64,000 bases of DNA, taken from contig NC_022198.1 of NCBI RefSeq assembly GCF_000590555.1, positions 1,380,583-1,444,582 of the forward strand, written 5' to 3'. Positions 8,671-17,729 of this stretch are shown in pieces. The translations under genes and the position numbers were made by a program. Each line of letters begins with the position of its first letter. Positions within the stretch are counted from its first letter, which is position 1. A model generated the notes under the pieces. The model was not told where the DNA came from. It searched no databases and saw only the letters and a program-made list of their open reading frames with translations. Source of the DNA: Corynebacterium argentoratense DSM 44202. GTDB lineage: Bacteria > Actinomycetota > Actinomycetes > Mycobacteriales > Mycobacteriaceae.

Positions 8671-9285
8671 ATGCACTCACCCCAACGCCATCTAATCGAC
8701 GGAACGGATTACTACTGGCGTTTCCTCCACCCCTCAGAATTCGCGGCCCACTGCGATGCACTCATCAGCATCTATAGCCAAGCAATGGGGTTGCCAGCCG
8801 AGAAATCCCGGCGCGCGTTCTGGCAACGATGCACCACTCATCCGGGGTTTTTGTCTGTCGCCGCGTTTTCGGAACAACACACCATCGGGGTGGCATTCGG
8901 ATACCTGGCGGCTCCCACCGACAATTGGTACCGCCAAGTTCACTACGGATTAGTGGAACGCTCTGAGGCGCGACTAGATACGCAGCTGCGGTTCCCACAG
9001 TTATCCCATTACTTTGAACTGAGCGAAATCCACGTTCACCCTAAATACCAAGGCCACGGAGTGGGGCGCGCAATGCTGGTTGGTTTGTCCCAGAGGACTC
9101 AAGCTGAGGCAATCATGCTATCTACCCCAGAGGTCGAGGGCGAAAACAACAATGCCTTCGGACTCTACCGTCACCTGGGCTTTTACGATGTGCTTCGCGA
9201 TTTCCACTTTCCCGGGGATCCACGCGCCTTCGCTATCCTTCGAGCGCAACTGCCGCTAAAGAGCGCAGCACCGGATAGCTGCTAG
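8671..9285 (+). CDS. GNAT family N-acetyltransferase
   Basis: The 204-residue protein carries the GNAT acetyl-CoA-binding motif A in SEIHVHPKYQGHGVGRAML near residues 115-135, followed by a C-terminal GLYRHLGFYDVLRDF segment typical of motif B. The substrate is unknown. I start at ATG 8671, which has CGGAG just upstream, rather than at a GTG 93 bases earlier that adds a non-conserved leader. Its stop overlaps the metF stop by 4 bases in a convergent arrangement. Confidence 0.85.
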   Translation: MHSPQRHLIDGTDYYWRFLHPSEFAAHCDALISIYSQAMGLPAEKSRRAFWQRCTTHPGFLSVAAFSEQHTIGVAFGYLAAPTDNWYRQVHYGLVERSEARLDTQLRFPQLSHYFELSEIHVHPKYQGHGVGRAMLVGLSQRTQAEAIMLSTPEVEGENNNAFGLYRHLGFYDVLRDFHFPGDPRAFAILRAQLPLKSAAPDSC

Positions 9286-10283
9286 CGCACGGCGTCATGC
9301 CCCTGGTCCGGCCCCCAGGCCGGAGCCATGCCCAAATTGTGGAGGACCTCTTGTGTAGCCCGGGCGAAGTTGAGTGTCATGAAGTGCAGGTCCGGAGCTC
9401 CTTCGGAAATGAGCCTTTCAGCCATCTGCGTGGTTACCTCGATACCCACCTTGCGGACCTCTTCTGCTGCTTTGTCTGGATCACCTGCCGCTGCTCGCTC
9501 CAGCCGGCTTTCCAACCCCGCCGGCAGCTGCGCCCCTGACAGCTCCACCTGTCGACGCACCGAACGCAAACTCGTTATGGGCATCAACCCCGGAATCACC
9601 GGCTTCGAACCATGTTCCGGATCCGCTGCCGCCAAACGATCACGCAGGCGAAGGTAGTGCTCGACGTCGAAAAACATCTGCGTAATCGAATACTGCGCGC
9701 CAGCGCGTAATTTCGCGAGAGTATAGAAGGTGTCTTCCTCCAGGTCTTTCGCCCGGTAATGCCCCTCGGGGAAACTAGCGATACCCACCTCAAAGCGGGA
9801 GCATTCAGGTATCTGGCCAACAAGATCAATGAGCTCACTGGCGTAGCTCAATCCATCCTCGCAGGCCTGCCAATCACCCAGGGGATCCCCTGGCGGGTCC
9901 CCACGCAAAGCAAGCAAGTTTGTTAGCCCCTGCTCTGCGTATCCCTTGAGGATCTCCACCAATTCGTCAGTGCTGTGGTCAACGAGGGTCAGGTGCACCA
10001 ACGTTGTGAGAGGTTGCTGCGTCAGCCTGTGTGCAATGCGGGCGGTCCGTTGGCGTGTGGATCCGCCCGCACCGTAAGTCACAGATACGAAGGCTGCTCC
10101 CAGGTCATGGAACGTTTCGGCGGCTCGCCACAGCCTGTTTTCCGCGGCGTCATCACGAGGGGGCATAAACTCTACAGAAAAAGGCACCCTACCCGGAGCC
10201 GGCAAGTTAATGGCCTGCAAGATGGGCAGCTGCAGCTGGGTTCGGGACTGACCGGAGGTCTGCTGGGCAAGGTTTTCGGACAT
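9282..10283 (-). CDS. metF: Methylenetetrahydrofolate reductase
   Basis: MetF reduces 5,10-methylene-THF to 5-methyl-THF for methionine synthesis, using FAD. The 333-residue TIM-barrel protein has FSVEFMPPRDD near the N-terminus, FVSVTYGAGGSTR, LLALRGDPPGDP and the IPGLMPITS block, all typical of MetF. I place the start at ATG 10283 (MSENLAQQ). A TACCAT -10-like hexamer lies exactly 7 bases upstream, fitting a leaderless transcript; the longer frame adds 15 unconserved residues. It is divergent from idsA. Confidence 0.95.
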   Translation of the reverse strand: MSENLAQQTSGQSRTQLQLPILQAINLPAPGRVPFSVEFMPPRDDAAENRLWRAAETFHDLGAAFVSVTYGAGGSTRQRTARIAHRLTQQPLTTLVHLTLVDHSTDELVEILKGYAEQGLTNLLALRGDPPGDPLGDWQACEDGLSYASELIDLVGQIPECSRFEVGIASFPEGHYRAKDLEEDTFYTLAKLRAGAQYSITQMFFDVEHYLRLRDRLAAADPEHGSKPVIPGLMPITSLRSVRRQVELSGAQLPAGLESRLERAAAGDPDKAAEEVRKVGIEVTTQMAERLISEGAPDLHFMTLNFARATQEVLHNLGMAPAWGPDQGHDAVR

Positions 10284-10452
10284 AGCAAGTATGGTAGGAG
10301 GGAAAGAAGCGATGTACGTGAGCCACACCGACCAAGCTGTCTATAAAAACTAGCCCCCTTGGTCTGCTGCTTCGCGAGCGCCCACAGCTACCACACACCA
10401 CACGTGCAGTCACGCCGAGTACGTCCACGAGGCCAAACTTAAAGGACAACAC

Positions 10453-11550
10453 ATGCGCACAACCCACAGCGACGACACAGCCACCCTGGTCGACACCATC
10501 AACAACGAACTACGAGCCTACCTCGACTCCAAAAACCAACAGCTCGGAAGCATCTCACCCCACGTCGCCAACTCCATCAACCTGCTCACACAATTCGCTA
10601 CCAACGGTGGCAAACGCATCCGCCCACAATTTGCCTGGGCGGCCTACACGGGCCTCAAAAACACAACTGACGTCGCGCAAGAAGATGACGCCGCAGTATT
10701 GCGCGCCTTCACCGCACTCGAACTGATCCAAGCCTGCGCCCTCATCCACGACGACATCATCGACTCCTCCGACACCCGGCGCGGCAACCCAACCGTCCAC
10801 AAAGCCGTCGAAACCAACCACCAAGACGCCCAACTACACGGATCTAGCCGCGCTTTCGGCGAAGCCGTCGCCATTCTAGTGGGCGACCTCGCACTCGCCT
10901 GGGCCGACGACATGCTCCGCGACTCCGGTGTCAGCGCCGATGGCCTATCGCGCATGTATCAGCCCTGGCAAGACATGCGATCAGAGGTTATCGCCGGGCA
11001 ACTCCTAGATATCTGCCTAGAAGCCACCCGCGGAGAAGACGAGCGCGAATCGGAAAAAGTCAACCGCTACAAGACAGCTGCGTACACCATCGAACGTCCC
11101 CTGCATTTAGGGGCTGCGCTTGCCGGCGCTTCTGAGGAAGCCACCAGCAGGCTGCTGACATACGGGCGCGACATCGGCATCGCCTACCAGCTTCGAGACG
11201 ACATGCTCGGTGTTTTTGGCGATCCCTCTGTCACTGGTAAGCCCGCCGGCGATGACTTACGCGAAGGCAAACGCACCGTGCTGTTTGCCAAAGCACTGTC
11301 GTGGGCAGACACGCACAATCCTGACGCCGCGTCACAACTGCGTGCAGGGCTCGGCACTGCCTCCACACCGGAAGACATCGCGCATTTGTCCGACCTCATC
11401 GCCTCCACCGATGCCGTGGAGCAAGTCGAGCAGCGGATCTCCGAGCTGACCACCAGTGGACTCAATGCCCTCGAATACCCAAGCATCCCCGAAGAACTAC
11501 GCGCCACGTTGCGGGCACTAGCTAACCAAGCACTCGTGAGGAAGATGTAG
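10453..11550 (+). CDS. idsA: Trans-type polyprenyl (geranylgeranyl) diphosphate synthase
   Basis: The enzyme condenses isopentenyl diphosphate units into allylic diphosphates that feed menaquinone, carotenoid and polyprenol-phosphate synthesis. The 365-residue protein has the first Asp-rich motif in LIHDDIIDSSDTRRG near residue 97 and the second in QLRDDMLGVFGD near residue 255, with GGKRIRP at residue 56. The order metF-idsA-mptA matches C. glutamicum as I recall it, where this gene is the GGPP synthase idsA. Product chain length cannot be read from the sequence alone. mptA begins 5 bases after its stop, so the two probably form an operon. Confidence 0.88.
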   Translation: MRTTHSDDTATLVDTINNELRAYLDSKNQQLGSISPHVANSINLLTQFATNGGKRIRPQFAWAAYTGLKNTTDVAQEDDAAVLRAFTALELIQACALIHDDIIDSSDTRRGNPTVHKAVETNHQDAQLHGSSRAFGEAVAILVGDLALAWADDMLRDSGVSADGLSRMYQPWQDMRSEVIAGQLLDICLEATRGEDERESEKVNRYKTAAYTIERPLHLGAALAGASEEATSRLLTYGRDIGIAYQLRDDMLGVFGDPSVTGKPAGDDLREGKRTVLFAKALSWADTHNPDAASQLRAGLGTASTPEDIAHLSDLIASTDAVEQVEQRISELTTSGLNALEYPSIPEELRATLRALANQALVRKM

Positions 11551-11555
11551 TCCCC

Positions 11556-13037
11556 ATGACCCCCGCCACTGATACTCGCTGGGAGCACCTCGCGCGCCTG
11601 CGCGATTCCATAAACCCCCGCACGCTCGGGCTCATCGGCGCCGTGGCTATCACCCTCGGCAGCTTCGGTGGCGGGGCTATTCGCTACCGCGGCGGAGTCC
11701 TCGACGCACTCGGCCTACGATTCTTCAGCTACGGGCACGGTGCAGGATTCTCCAACGTATTGTTTTTCATCGGTACTGCCGCGCTCATTGCCGCGTGGAT
11801 CATCCTCGGGTATCGCATACGCACCACCAGCGTGGCGCTCCGCGAGATCAACCGCACCCTCGCCGCATGGGTTGCTCCGCTAGCGCTCGCCGCCCCCATG
11901 TTCAGCCGCGACGTCTACTCGTACCTCATGCAAGGGGCCATGCTGCGCGACGGCTTCGATCCGTACACCGAAGGCGCAGCTGTTAACCCCGGGCCACTGT
12001 TGCTCGAGGTCAGCCACGACTGGCGCAACACCACCACCCCCTACGGTCCTCTCCACCTGTGGCTGGGCGAAGGAATCACCAGCATCAGCGGCGACAACGT
12101 CACCCTTGGCGTCCTTCTATACAAAATTGTGTCTCTCGCGGGCTTTATCGCTATCTCCTGGTCCATCCCCAAAATCGCCCAACATCTGGGCGCTAATCCC
12201 ACATGGGCGCAGTGGATCGGCGTGGCCAACCCCGTGATGATCTTCCACCTCGTCGGTGGCATGCACAACGAATCCGTGATGGTCGGGCTCGTCAGCATCA
12301 CCATCTATCTTGCTCTACGCCGGCACACACCCGTCGTCCTGCTCGGCGCCGCCATCGCGCTCAAAGCAACCGCAATTATCGCCCTGCCCTTCCTCGTTTG
12401 GATCGAAACCCACCGACTATCCAACAAACACGGAATCCACCCCGTTGTCGCCTTCATCATCAGCGGCACCTGGATGACGGCCATCACCGTCGCCACCATA
12501 GCCATCATTACCCGCCTATCCGGCTCCTCATGGGGATGGGTCAGCCAACTATCCGGCAACTCAAAAGTGATTAACCCCCTAGCGCTACCCACACTAGCCG
12601 CCGACATCATCACCGCGAACGGCAAATACATAGACGAAAACATCCCCTACAACACGATCCTGTCCACCACTCGAACCATTGGCATGATCGCCATGCTCCT
12701 GGGCCTCGTCATCGTCTGGTGGCTAGCAAGAAAAACAGAACTAGGCGCCATCCGAGGCACCGCCGCAGCCTACACCGTAGCGGTGCTGTTCAACGCCGTC
12801 ACCCTCCCCTGGTACTACGCCAGCCTCATCTCCCTCTACGGCGTCGTGAAACCCGGAGAAAAACTGCAACGCGTCATGATCGCGACGTCATTGTTTGTTG
12901 CGTGGGAATTCGCTGGAAGCGGCAACCACAAGCTCTACGACCTCCCCTGGGTCGCACTATCAATCGTACTATCGATCGCCGCAGTCAAGGTAGTTTACAG
13001 CGGGACTAGAAAGCCATCGCCTGTGCCCGCCGCATAA
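11556..13037 (+). CDS. mptA: Alpha-(1->6)-mannopyranosyltransferase of lipomannan synthesis
   Basis: MptA is a GT-C fold enzyme that extends the alpha-1,6-mannan backbone of lipomannan using polyprenyl-phosphate-mannose on the outer membrane face. The 493-residue protein has a dozen or so hydrophobic segments. An acidic first extracytoplasmic loop motif, FSRDVYSYLMQGAML near residue 115, is consistent with a GT-C catalytic aspartate. Genes upstream supply prenyl chains, and pknL lies downstream as in other corynebacteria. Its 3' end overlaps the convergent Rv2175c-like gene by 32 bases. Confidence 0.88.
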   Translation: MTPATDTRWEHLARLRDSINPRTLGLIGAVAITLGSFGGGAIRYRGGVLDALGLRFFSYGHGAGFSNVLFFIGTAALIAAWIILGYRIRTTSVALREINRTLAAWVAPLALAAPMFSRDVYSYLMQGAMLRDGFDPYTEGAAVNPGPLLLEVSHDWRNTTTPYGPLHLWLGEGITSISGDNVTLGVLLYKIVSLAGFIAISWSIPKIAQHLGANPTWAQWIGVANPVMIFHLVGGMHNESVMVGLVSITIYLALRRHTPVVLLGAAIALKATAIIALPFLVWIETHRLSNKHGIHPVVAFIISGTWMTAITVATIAIITRLSGSSWGWVSQLSGNSKVINPLALPTLAADIITANGKYIDENIPYNTILSTTRTIGMIAMLLGLVIVWWLARKTELGAIRGTAAAYTVAVLFNAVTLPWYYASLISLYGVVKPGEKLQRVMIATSLFVAWEFAGSGNHKLYDLPWVALSIVLSIAAVKVVYSGTRKPSPVPAA

Positions 13038-13380
13038 CCTCCCGAGCCAAATGCCCATGCACAGCATCAATCGGGCGGCCCGGCAAAGAATCATCCTCCG
13101 TGAACAGAAACTCCAGGATTTCCTCCTCTGTGTATGAACCATCCAGGAGAAGCTTGATCACGCCTGGGACAAAGCGATTCAGCTGACCATCCTCATTGAA
13201 ATAGCGCGCGGGCAGATAACGAACCCCATCTTTACGCACAGCGATCATGTCGCGATCACCCAAATGCGCCATCACGCGCGTCACCACAACCCCCATGCGC
13301 TCAGCGGCATCAGGGACGGTAATCACGGGCTCATCAACGGGAAGAACAGAAACATCAGGTGTAGAAGTCACAACGCACAT
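13006..13380 (-). CDS. Rv2175c-like DNA-binding protein, putative PknL partner
   Basis: A 124-residue protein with an N-terminal winged-helix-like segment (ITVPDAAERMGVVVTRVMAHLGDRDMIAVRKDGVRYLPARYF) and a C-terminal helical part. The M. tuberculosis homologue Rv2175c is a DNA-binding substrate of PknL, and the divergent gene here is pknL. The start could be ATG 13380, or GTG 13371, which lies exactly 7 bases after a TAGTAT hexamer and would be leaderless. Only 35 bases separate ATG 13380 from the pknL ATG. Confidence 0.82.
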   Translation of the reverse strand: MCVVTSTPDVSVLPVDEPVITVPDAAERMGVVVTRVMAHLGDRDMIAVRKDGVRYLPARYFNEDGQLNRFVPGVIKLLLDGSYTEEEILEFLFTEDDSLPGRPIDAVHGHLAREVMRRAQAMAF

Positions 13381-13402
13381 ACTACCCAGTCCACCCGCCG
13401 CA

Positions 13403-13408
13403 TATACT
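13403..13408 (+). promoter_or_regulatory. -10 element of a leaderless pknL promoter
   Basis: TATACT ends 7 bases before the pknL ATG, so transcription should begin at or beside the start codon. No Shine-Dalgarno sequence is present. The opposite strand carries TAGTAT serving the Rv2175c-like gene, so the two promoters share a gap of only about 35 bases. Confidence 0.65.
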
Positions 13409-13415
13409 TGAGCGC

Positions 13416-15623
13416 ATGTCCACGCGAGAACAACTGTACCCAGGTGACCTCCTCGACGACCGCTACCGCATTGAAGCACCCATTGCCGCGGGAGGAATGT
13501 CCACCGTCTACCGGTGCGTTGACCTGCGCCTAGGCCGACACGTCGCCGCCAAAGTGATGCACGCGGACTACGCAGACAATCCCGTGTTCCGCAGCCGCTT
13601 CCGCCGCGAAGCCCGCTCCATGGCGCGACTATCCCACCCCAACCTGGTCAACGTCTACGACAGTGTCATGGGTGAACAAGACAGCGGCGAGCCCGTCTTC
13701 CTGGTCATGGAACTCATCACCGGCGGCACGCTACGCGAACTCCTCGACGAACGCGGCCCCATGCCACCTCATGCCGCGATGTCGGTCATGCGTAGTGTCC
13801 TCACCGGCCTGGCCGTCGCCCACGAGGCAGGCATGGTACACCGCGACATTAAACCCGACAACATCCTCATCAACGGCGACCACACCGTTAAACTAGCTGA
13901 CTTCGGCCTCGTGCGCGCAGCCGACCACGCCGCCACTGAAATCATCGGCACCGTCTCCTACCTCTCCCCCGAGCAGGTAGAAGGGGCAGACATCGGCCCC
14001 GCCAGCGACGTCTACTCGGCCGGCATTGTCCTCTACGAACTACTCACCGGCGGCATCCCCTTCGACGAAGGCGACCCCACCGACCGCGCGTTCGCCCGCC
14101 TCAGCGAAGACGTCCCCGCCCCCTCTGGCCAGATCGCCGGTGTTCCGACCCTGATCGATGCGCTCGTAGCCACCGCAACCGCACGCGACGTCAGCAATCG
14201 ATTCTCCGACGCGGGGGAATTCCTCGCTGCCATTAATGACGTCGCGGAGGAACTACAGCTGCCCGCATTTAACGTTCCCATTCCGGAACACGCCGCGGCG
14301 CATCGCTCATTCGAGCAAGCAGAAAACACCGATCTTCTGACCGGTGTACTCAACAACACCGGGGTTCTACCGGCCGTGCTTGCAGCACCCGTCCACGCGT
14401 CCAAACCCACCGACACGCAAGTCTGGGAGGGACCACTTGTTGCGCCACCGCCGCCTGCACACTACGAGCAGGACCACCAAGACGCACCCGTCGACACTTA
14501 CGACGAGCAGTACGAACAGCAGAATTATGCTCCCGGCAAGCCCGTGTCCAACCGCTCTGGCTGGAAAATCGCACTGTGGTCAGGACTCATCACTGCACTC
14601 ATCGCAGCTGTTGCACTCGGCGGTTGGTGGTTTGGATCCGGCCGCTACGGGGAAGTCCCGCAGATCATCGGCATGGGCCAAGCCCAAGCCGTGACAACCA
14701 TCGAACAGGCTGGTTTTACCGCCACAACCAGCCAGGAATACAGCGACGACATACCCGCCGAGCAGATCATCGGCACTCAACCCCCCGGCGGCGAACGCAT
14801 CCCGAAAGGCAGCAACGTCGCCATTCGTCAATCTCTAGGGCAACCTGCCGTCCCTGAGATCCCTGCCAGCGGCAGTGTTCAAGACTTTCGAGGCCTCGCC
14901 TCGGAGCGCACGCTAGGGCTTCGAGTTGGAGAAGAGGAATACTCCGACTCCGTGCCCGCCGGGCAGATTTCGAGCACCCAGCCAAGCCCTGGGACTGTTG
15001 TGGCTACGCACAGCACCGTCACAGTGCACCTCAGCAAGGGGCCAGCACCAATCAAAGTACCTAAGCTCGCAGGGCTCAGCCAAGATAAGGCCCGAGATGC
15101 GCTGGAAAAGGCTGGGCTCAGGGTTCGGAAGGTCATCCCCGAATTCGACCAGAAGATCAAGAAGGATCACGTTATCCGAACCAGCCCCGATTCCAATGCT
15201 GAACTGCGGCGCGGTGATGAAGTTGATCTCTACGTGTCGACAGCCCTGGAGGTTCCGGATCTCAAAGACAAGACCCTCGATGAGGCCCGACGCATACTCG
15301 GCGACGCCGGCCTGACCGTCGGCACGGTCACTACAGACGAGGAGGCAACGAGCCGCAACGGCCAGGCGGTTGTCAAAACTGCGCCAGCTGCCGGCAAACT
15401 TATTGATCCCGAGTTCAATACCGTCGACCTTGTGATGAACGGAAAGGTTATTGTCCCATCGCTCATGGGTAAAAAGGTCAGCGAAGCGGAAAGCACCCTA
15501 CTGGACATGGGCTTGAACGTCGATATCGATGGTAAGGACAACGCCGTCGTGTATAGCCAGAGCCCGAAGGCAGGTTCGAAGGTCGCTGTCGGGACCACGG
15601 TGACTATCAAATCCATCGGTTAG
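13416..15623 (+). CDS. pknL: Serine/threonine protein kinase with five PASTA domains
   Basis: A 735-residue receptor kinase. The cytoplasmic kinase domain (about residues 12-275) has the GGMSTVYR glycine loop, catalytic HRDIKPDNIL and the DFGLVRA loop. A juxtamembrane linker is followed by one membrane segment near residue 390 (IALWSGLITALIAAVALGGWWF). Five PASTA-like units follow outside, starting around YGEVPQIIG, PAVPEIPAS, IKVPKLAGL, LEVPDLKDK and KVIVPSLMG. PASTA domains bind muropeptides or lipid II, so it probably senses wall status. The M. tuberculosis PknL is, to my knowledge, much shorter and lacks PASTA repeats. Confidence 0.93.
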   Translation: MSTREQLYPGDLLDDRYRIEAPIAAGGMSTVYRCVDLRLGRHVAAKVMHADYADNPVFRSRFRREARSMARLSHPNLVNVYDSVMGEQDSGEPVFLVMELITGGTLRELLDERGPMPPHAAMSVMRSVLTGLAVAHEAGMVHRDIKPDNILINGDHTVKLADFGLVRAADHAATEIIGTVSYLSPEQVEGADIGPASDVYSAGIVLYELLTGGIPFDEGDPTDRAFARLSEDVPAPSGQIAGVPTLIDALVATATARDVSNRFSDAGEFLAAINDVAEELQLPAFNVPIPEHAAAHRSFEQAENTDLLTGVLNNTGVLPAVLAAPVHASKPTDTQVWEGPLVAPPPPAHYEQDHQDAPVDTYDEQYEQQNYAPGKPVSNRSGWKIALWSGLITALIAAVALGGWWFGSGRYGEVPQIIGMGQAQAVTTIEQAGFTATTSQEYSDDIPAEQIIGTQPPGGERIPKGSNVAIRQSLGQPAVPEIPASGSVQDFRGLASERTLGLRVGEEEYSDSVPAGQISSTQPSPGTVVATHSTVTVHLSKGPAPIKVPKLAGLSQDKARDALEKAGLRVRKVIPEFDQKIKKDHVIRTSPDSNAELRRGDEVDLYVSTALEVPDLKDKTLDEARRILGDAGLTVGTVTTDEEATSRNGQAVVKTAPAAGKLIDPEFNTVDLVMNGKVIVPSLMGKKVSEAESTLLDMGLNVDIDGKDNAVVYSQSPKAGSKVAVGTTVTIKSIG

Positions 15624-15639
15624 CGCCAGAGCACCTTAG

Positions 15640-15687
15640 AAAGCACATCGCCCCACCTGTTCAATTTCAGGTGGGGCGATGTGCTTT
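15640..15687. terminator. Bidirectional terminator between pknL and aroG
   Basis: Arms AAAGCACATCGCCCCACCTG (15640-15659) and 15668-15687 pair perfectly over 20 bp around an 8-base loop. The hairpin lies between two convergent genes and ends in TTT on the plus side and TTTCT on the minus side, so it can serve both. Confidence 0.92.
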
Positions 15688-15699
15688 GAGGGAAAAACC

Positions 15700-17094
<1,395 letters not shown>

Positions 17095-17151
17095 TTATTT
17101 TTACCACAGGGCATATAATCTGCTGCCCTTAGGGCAGGTTGGGCACTGGGA

Positions 17152-17676
17152 CTAAACCCACTTGGACTTCACACGGTTACGGGAGTCAAGGGGCATTGCG
17201 TTGTTGCAGGCTTGGAACTTCGCGAGATTATGTCGGGCATCGACGAGTGCGTCATGGTTGCCGTCGGGAATGGGCGGCAGTTCGGGTTTGCCTGCCATCT
17301 CCCATAGTTGCTTGAGCTCGCGTGTGTACCTCGGTAGTTGCTTGGGCAGGCCACGCATGTCCCCCCAGAGTTGTGCCAGCAACACGTGGTCGTAGGCCCC
17401 CACCCATGCCCACAGTTCGATGTGTTTGCCATCGTCGGCTGCGAGGAGGAATTCAAGCAGGCGTTCGCGGATGGCGTCGTTGTTCATCCAGCAGGATTCA
17501 CTGGGGTTGGGCAGCTGGTTGAGGACGTGGGTTTTCACCCAGGAGTTTGCTTTGCTTGCGTCAAAATCCGTTGACACCGCGTAGAACTCTCGGTCGTCTT
17601 CGGCGACGACCCCAATGGACACAAGGTCGATGGTTTTGCCATCTTCGATAAATTCGGTGTCGTAGAAGTAGCGCAC
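17152..17676 (-). CDS. 3'-5' exoribonuclease of the RNase AS family
   Basis: The 174-residue DEDD-family exonuclease resembles Rv2179c, which degrades adenylate-containing RNA 3' ends. It opens RYFYDTEFIEDG, giving the first Asp and Glu of the DEDD set. WAYDH-like WVGAYDHVLLAQ supplies the second Asp, and HDALVDARHNL supplies the C-terminal His/Asp. Length is normal. Start is GTG 17676. It is divergent from mptC. The older label oligoribonuclease-like is possible, but the sequence lacks the Orn-type signature. Confidence 0.85.
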   Translation of the reverse strand: MRYFYDTEFIEDGKTIDLVSIGVVAEDDREFYAVSTDFDASKANSWVKTHVLNQLPNPSESCWMNNDAIRERLLEFLLAADDGKHIELWAWVGAYDHVLLAQLWGDMRGLPKQLPRYTRELKQLWEMAGKPELPPIPDGNHDALVDARHNLAKFQACNNAMPLDSRNRVKSKWV

Positions 17677-17699
17677 ACCATCACTGTAGTTGAAGGGGC

Positions 17700-17721
17700 C
17701 TGGGTGTCGACCCAGTAGACT
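17700..17721 (+). promoter_or_regulatory. mptC promoter with inverted repeat
   Basis: CTGGGT (17700-17705) and ACCCAG (17710-17715) form an inverted repeat around GTCG and directly abut a TAGACT -10 hexamer at 17716-17721. The ATG at 17730 is 8 bases further on, suggesting a leaderless mRNA. The repeat overlaps the -35/-10 spacer, the usual place for a repressor operator. Confidence 0.5.
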
Positions 17722-17729
17722 CTATGTTC

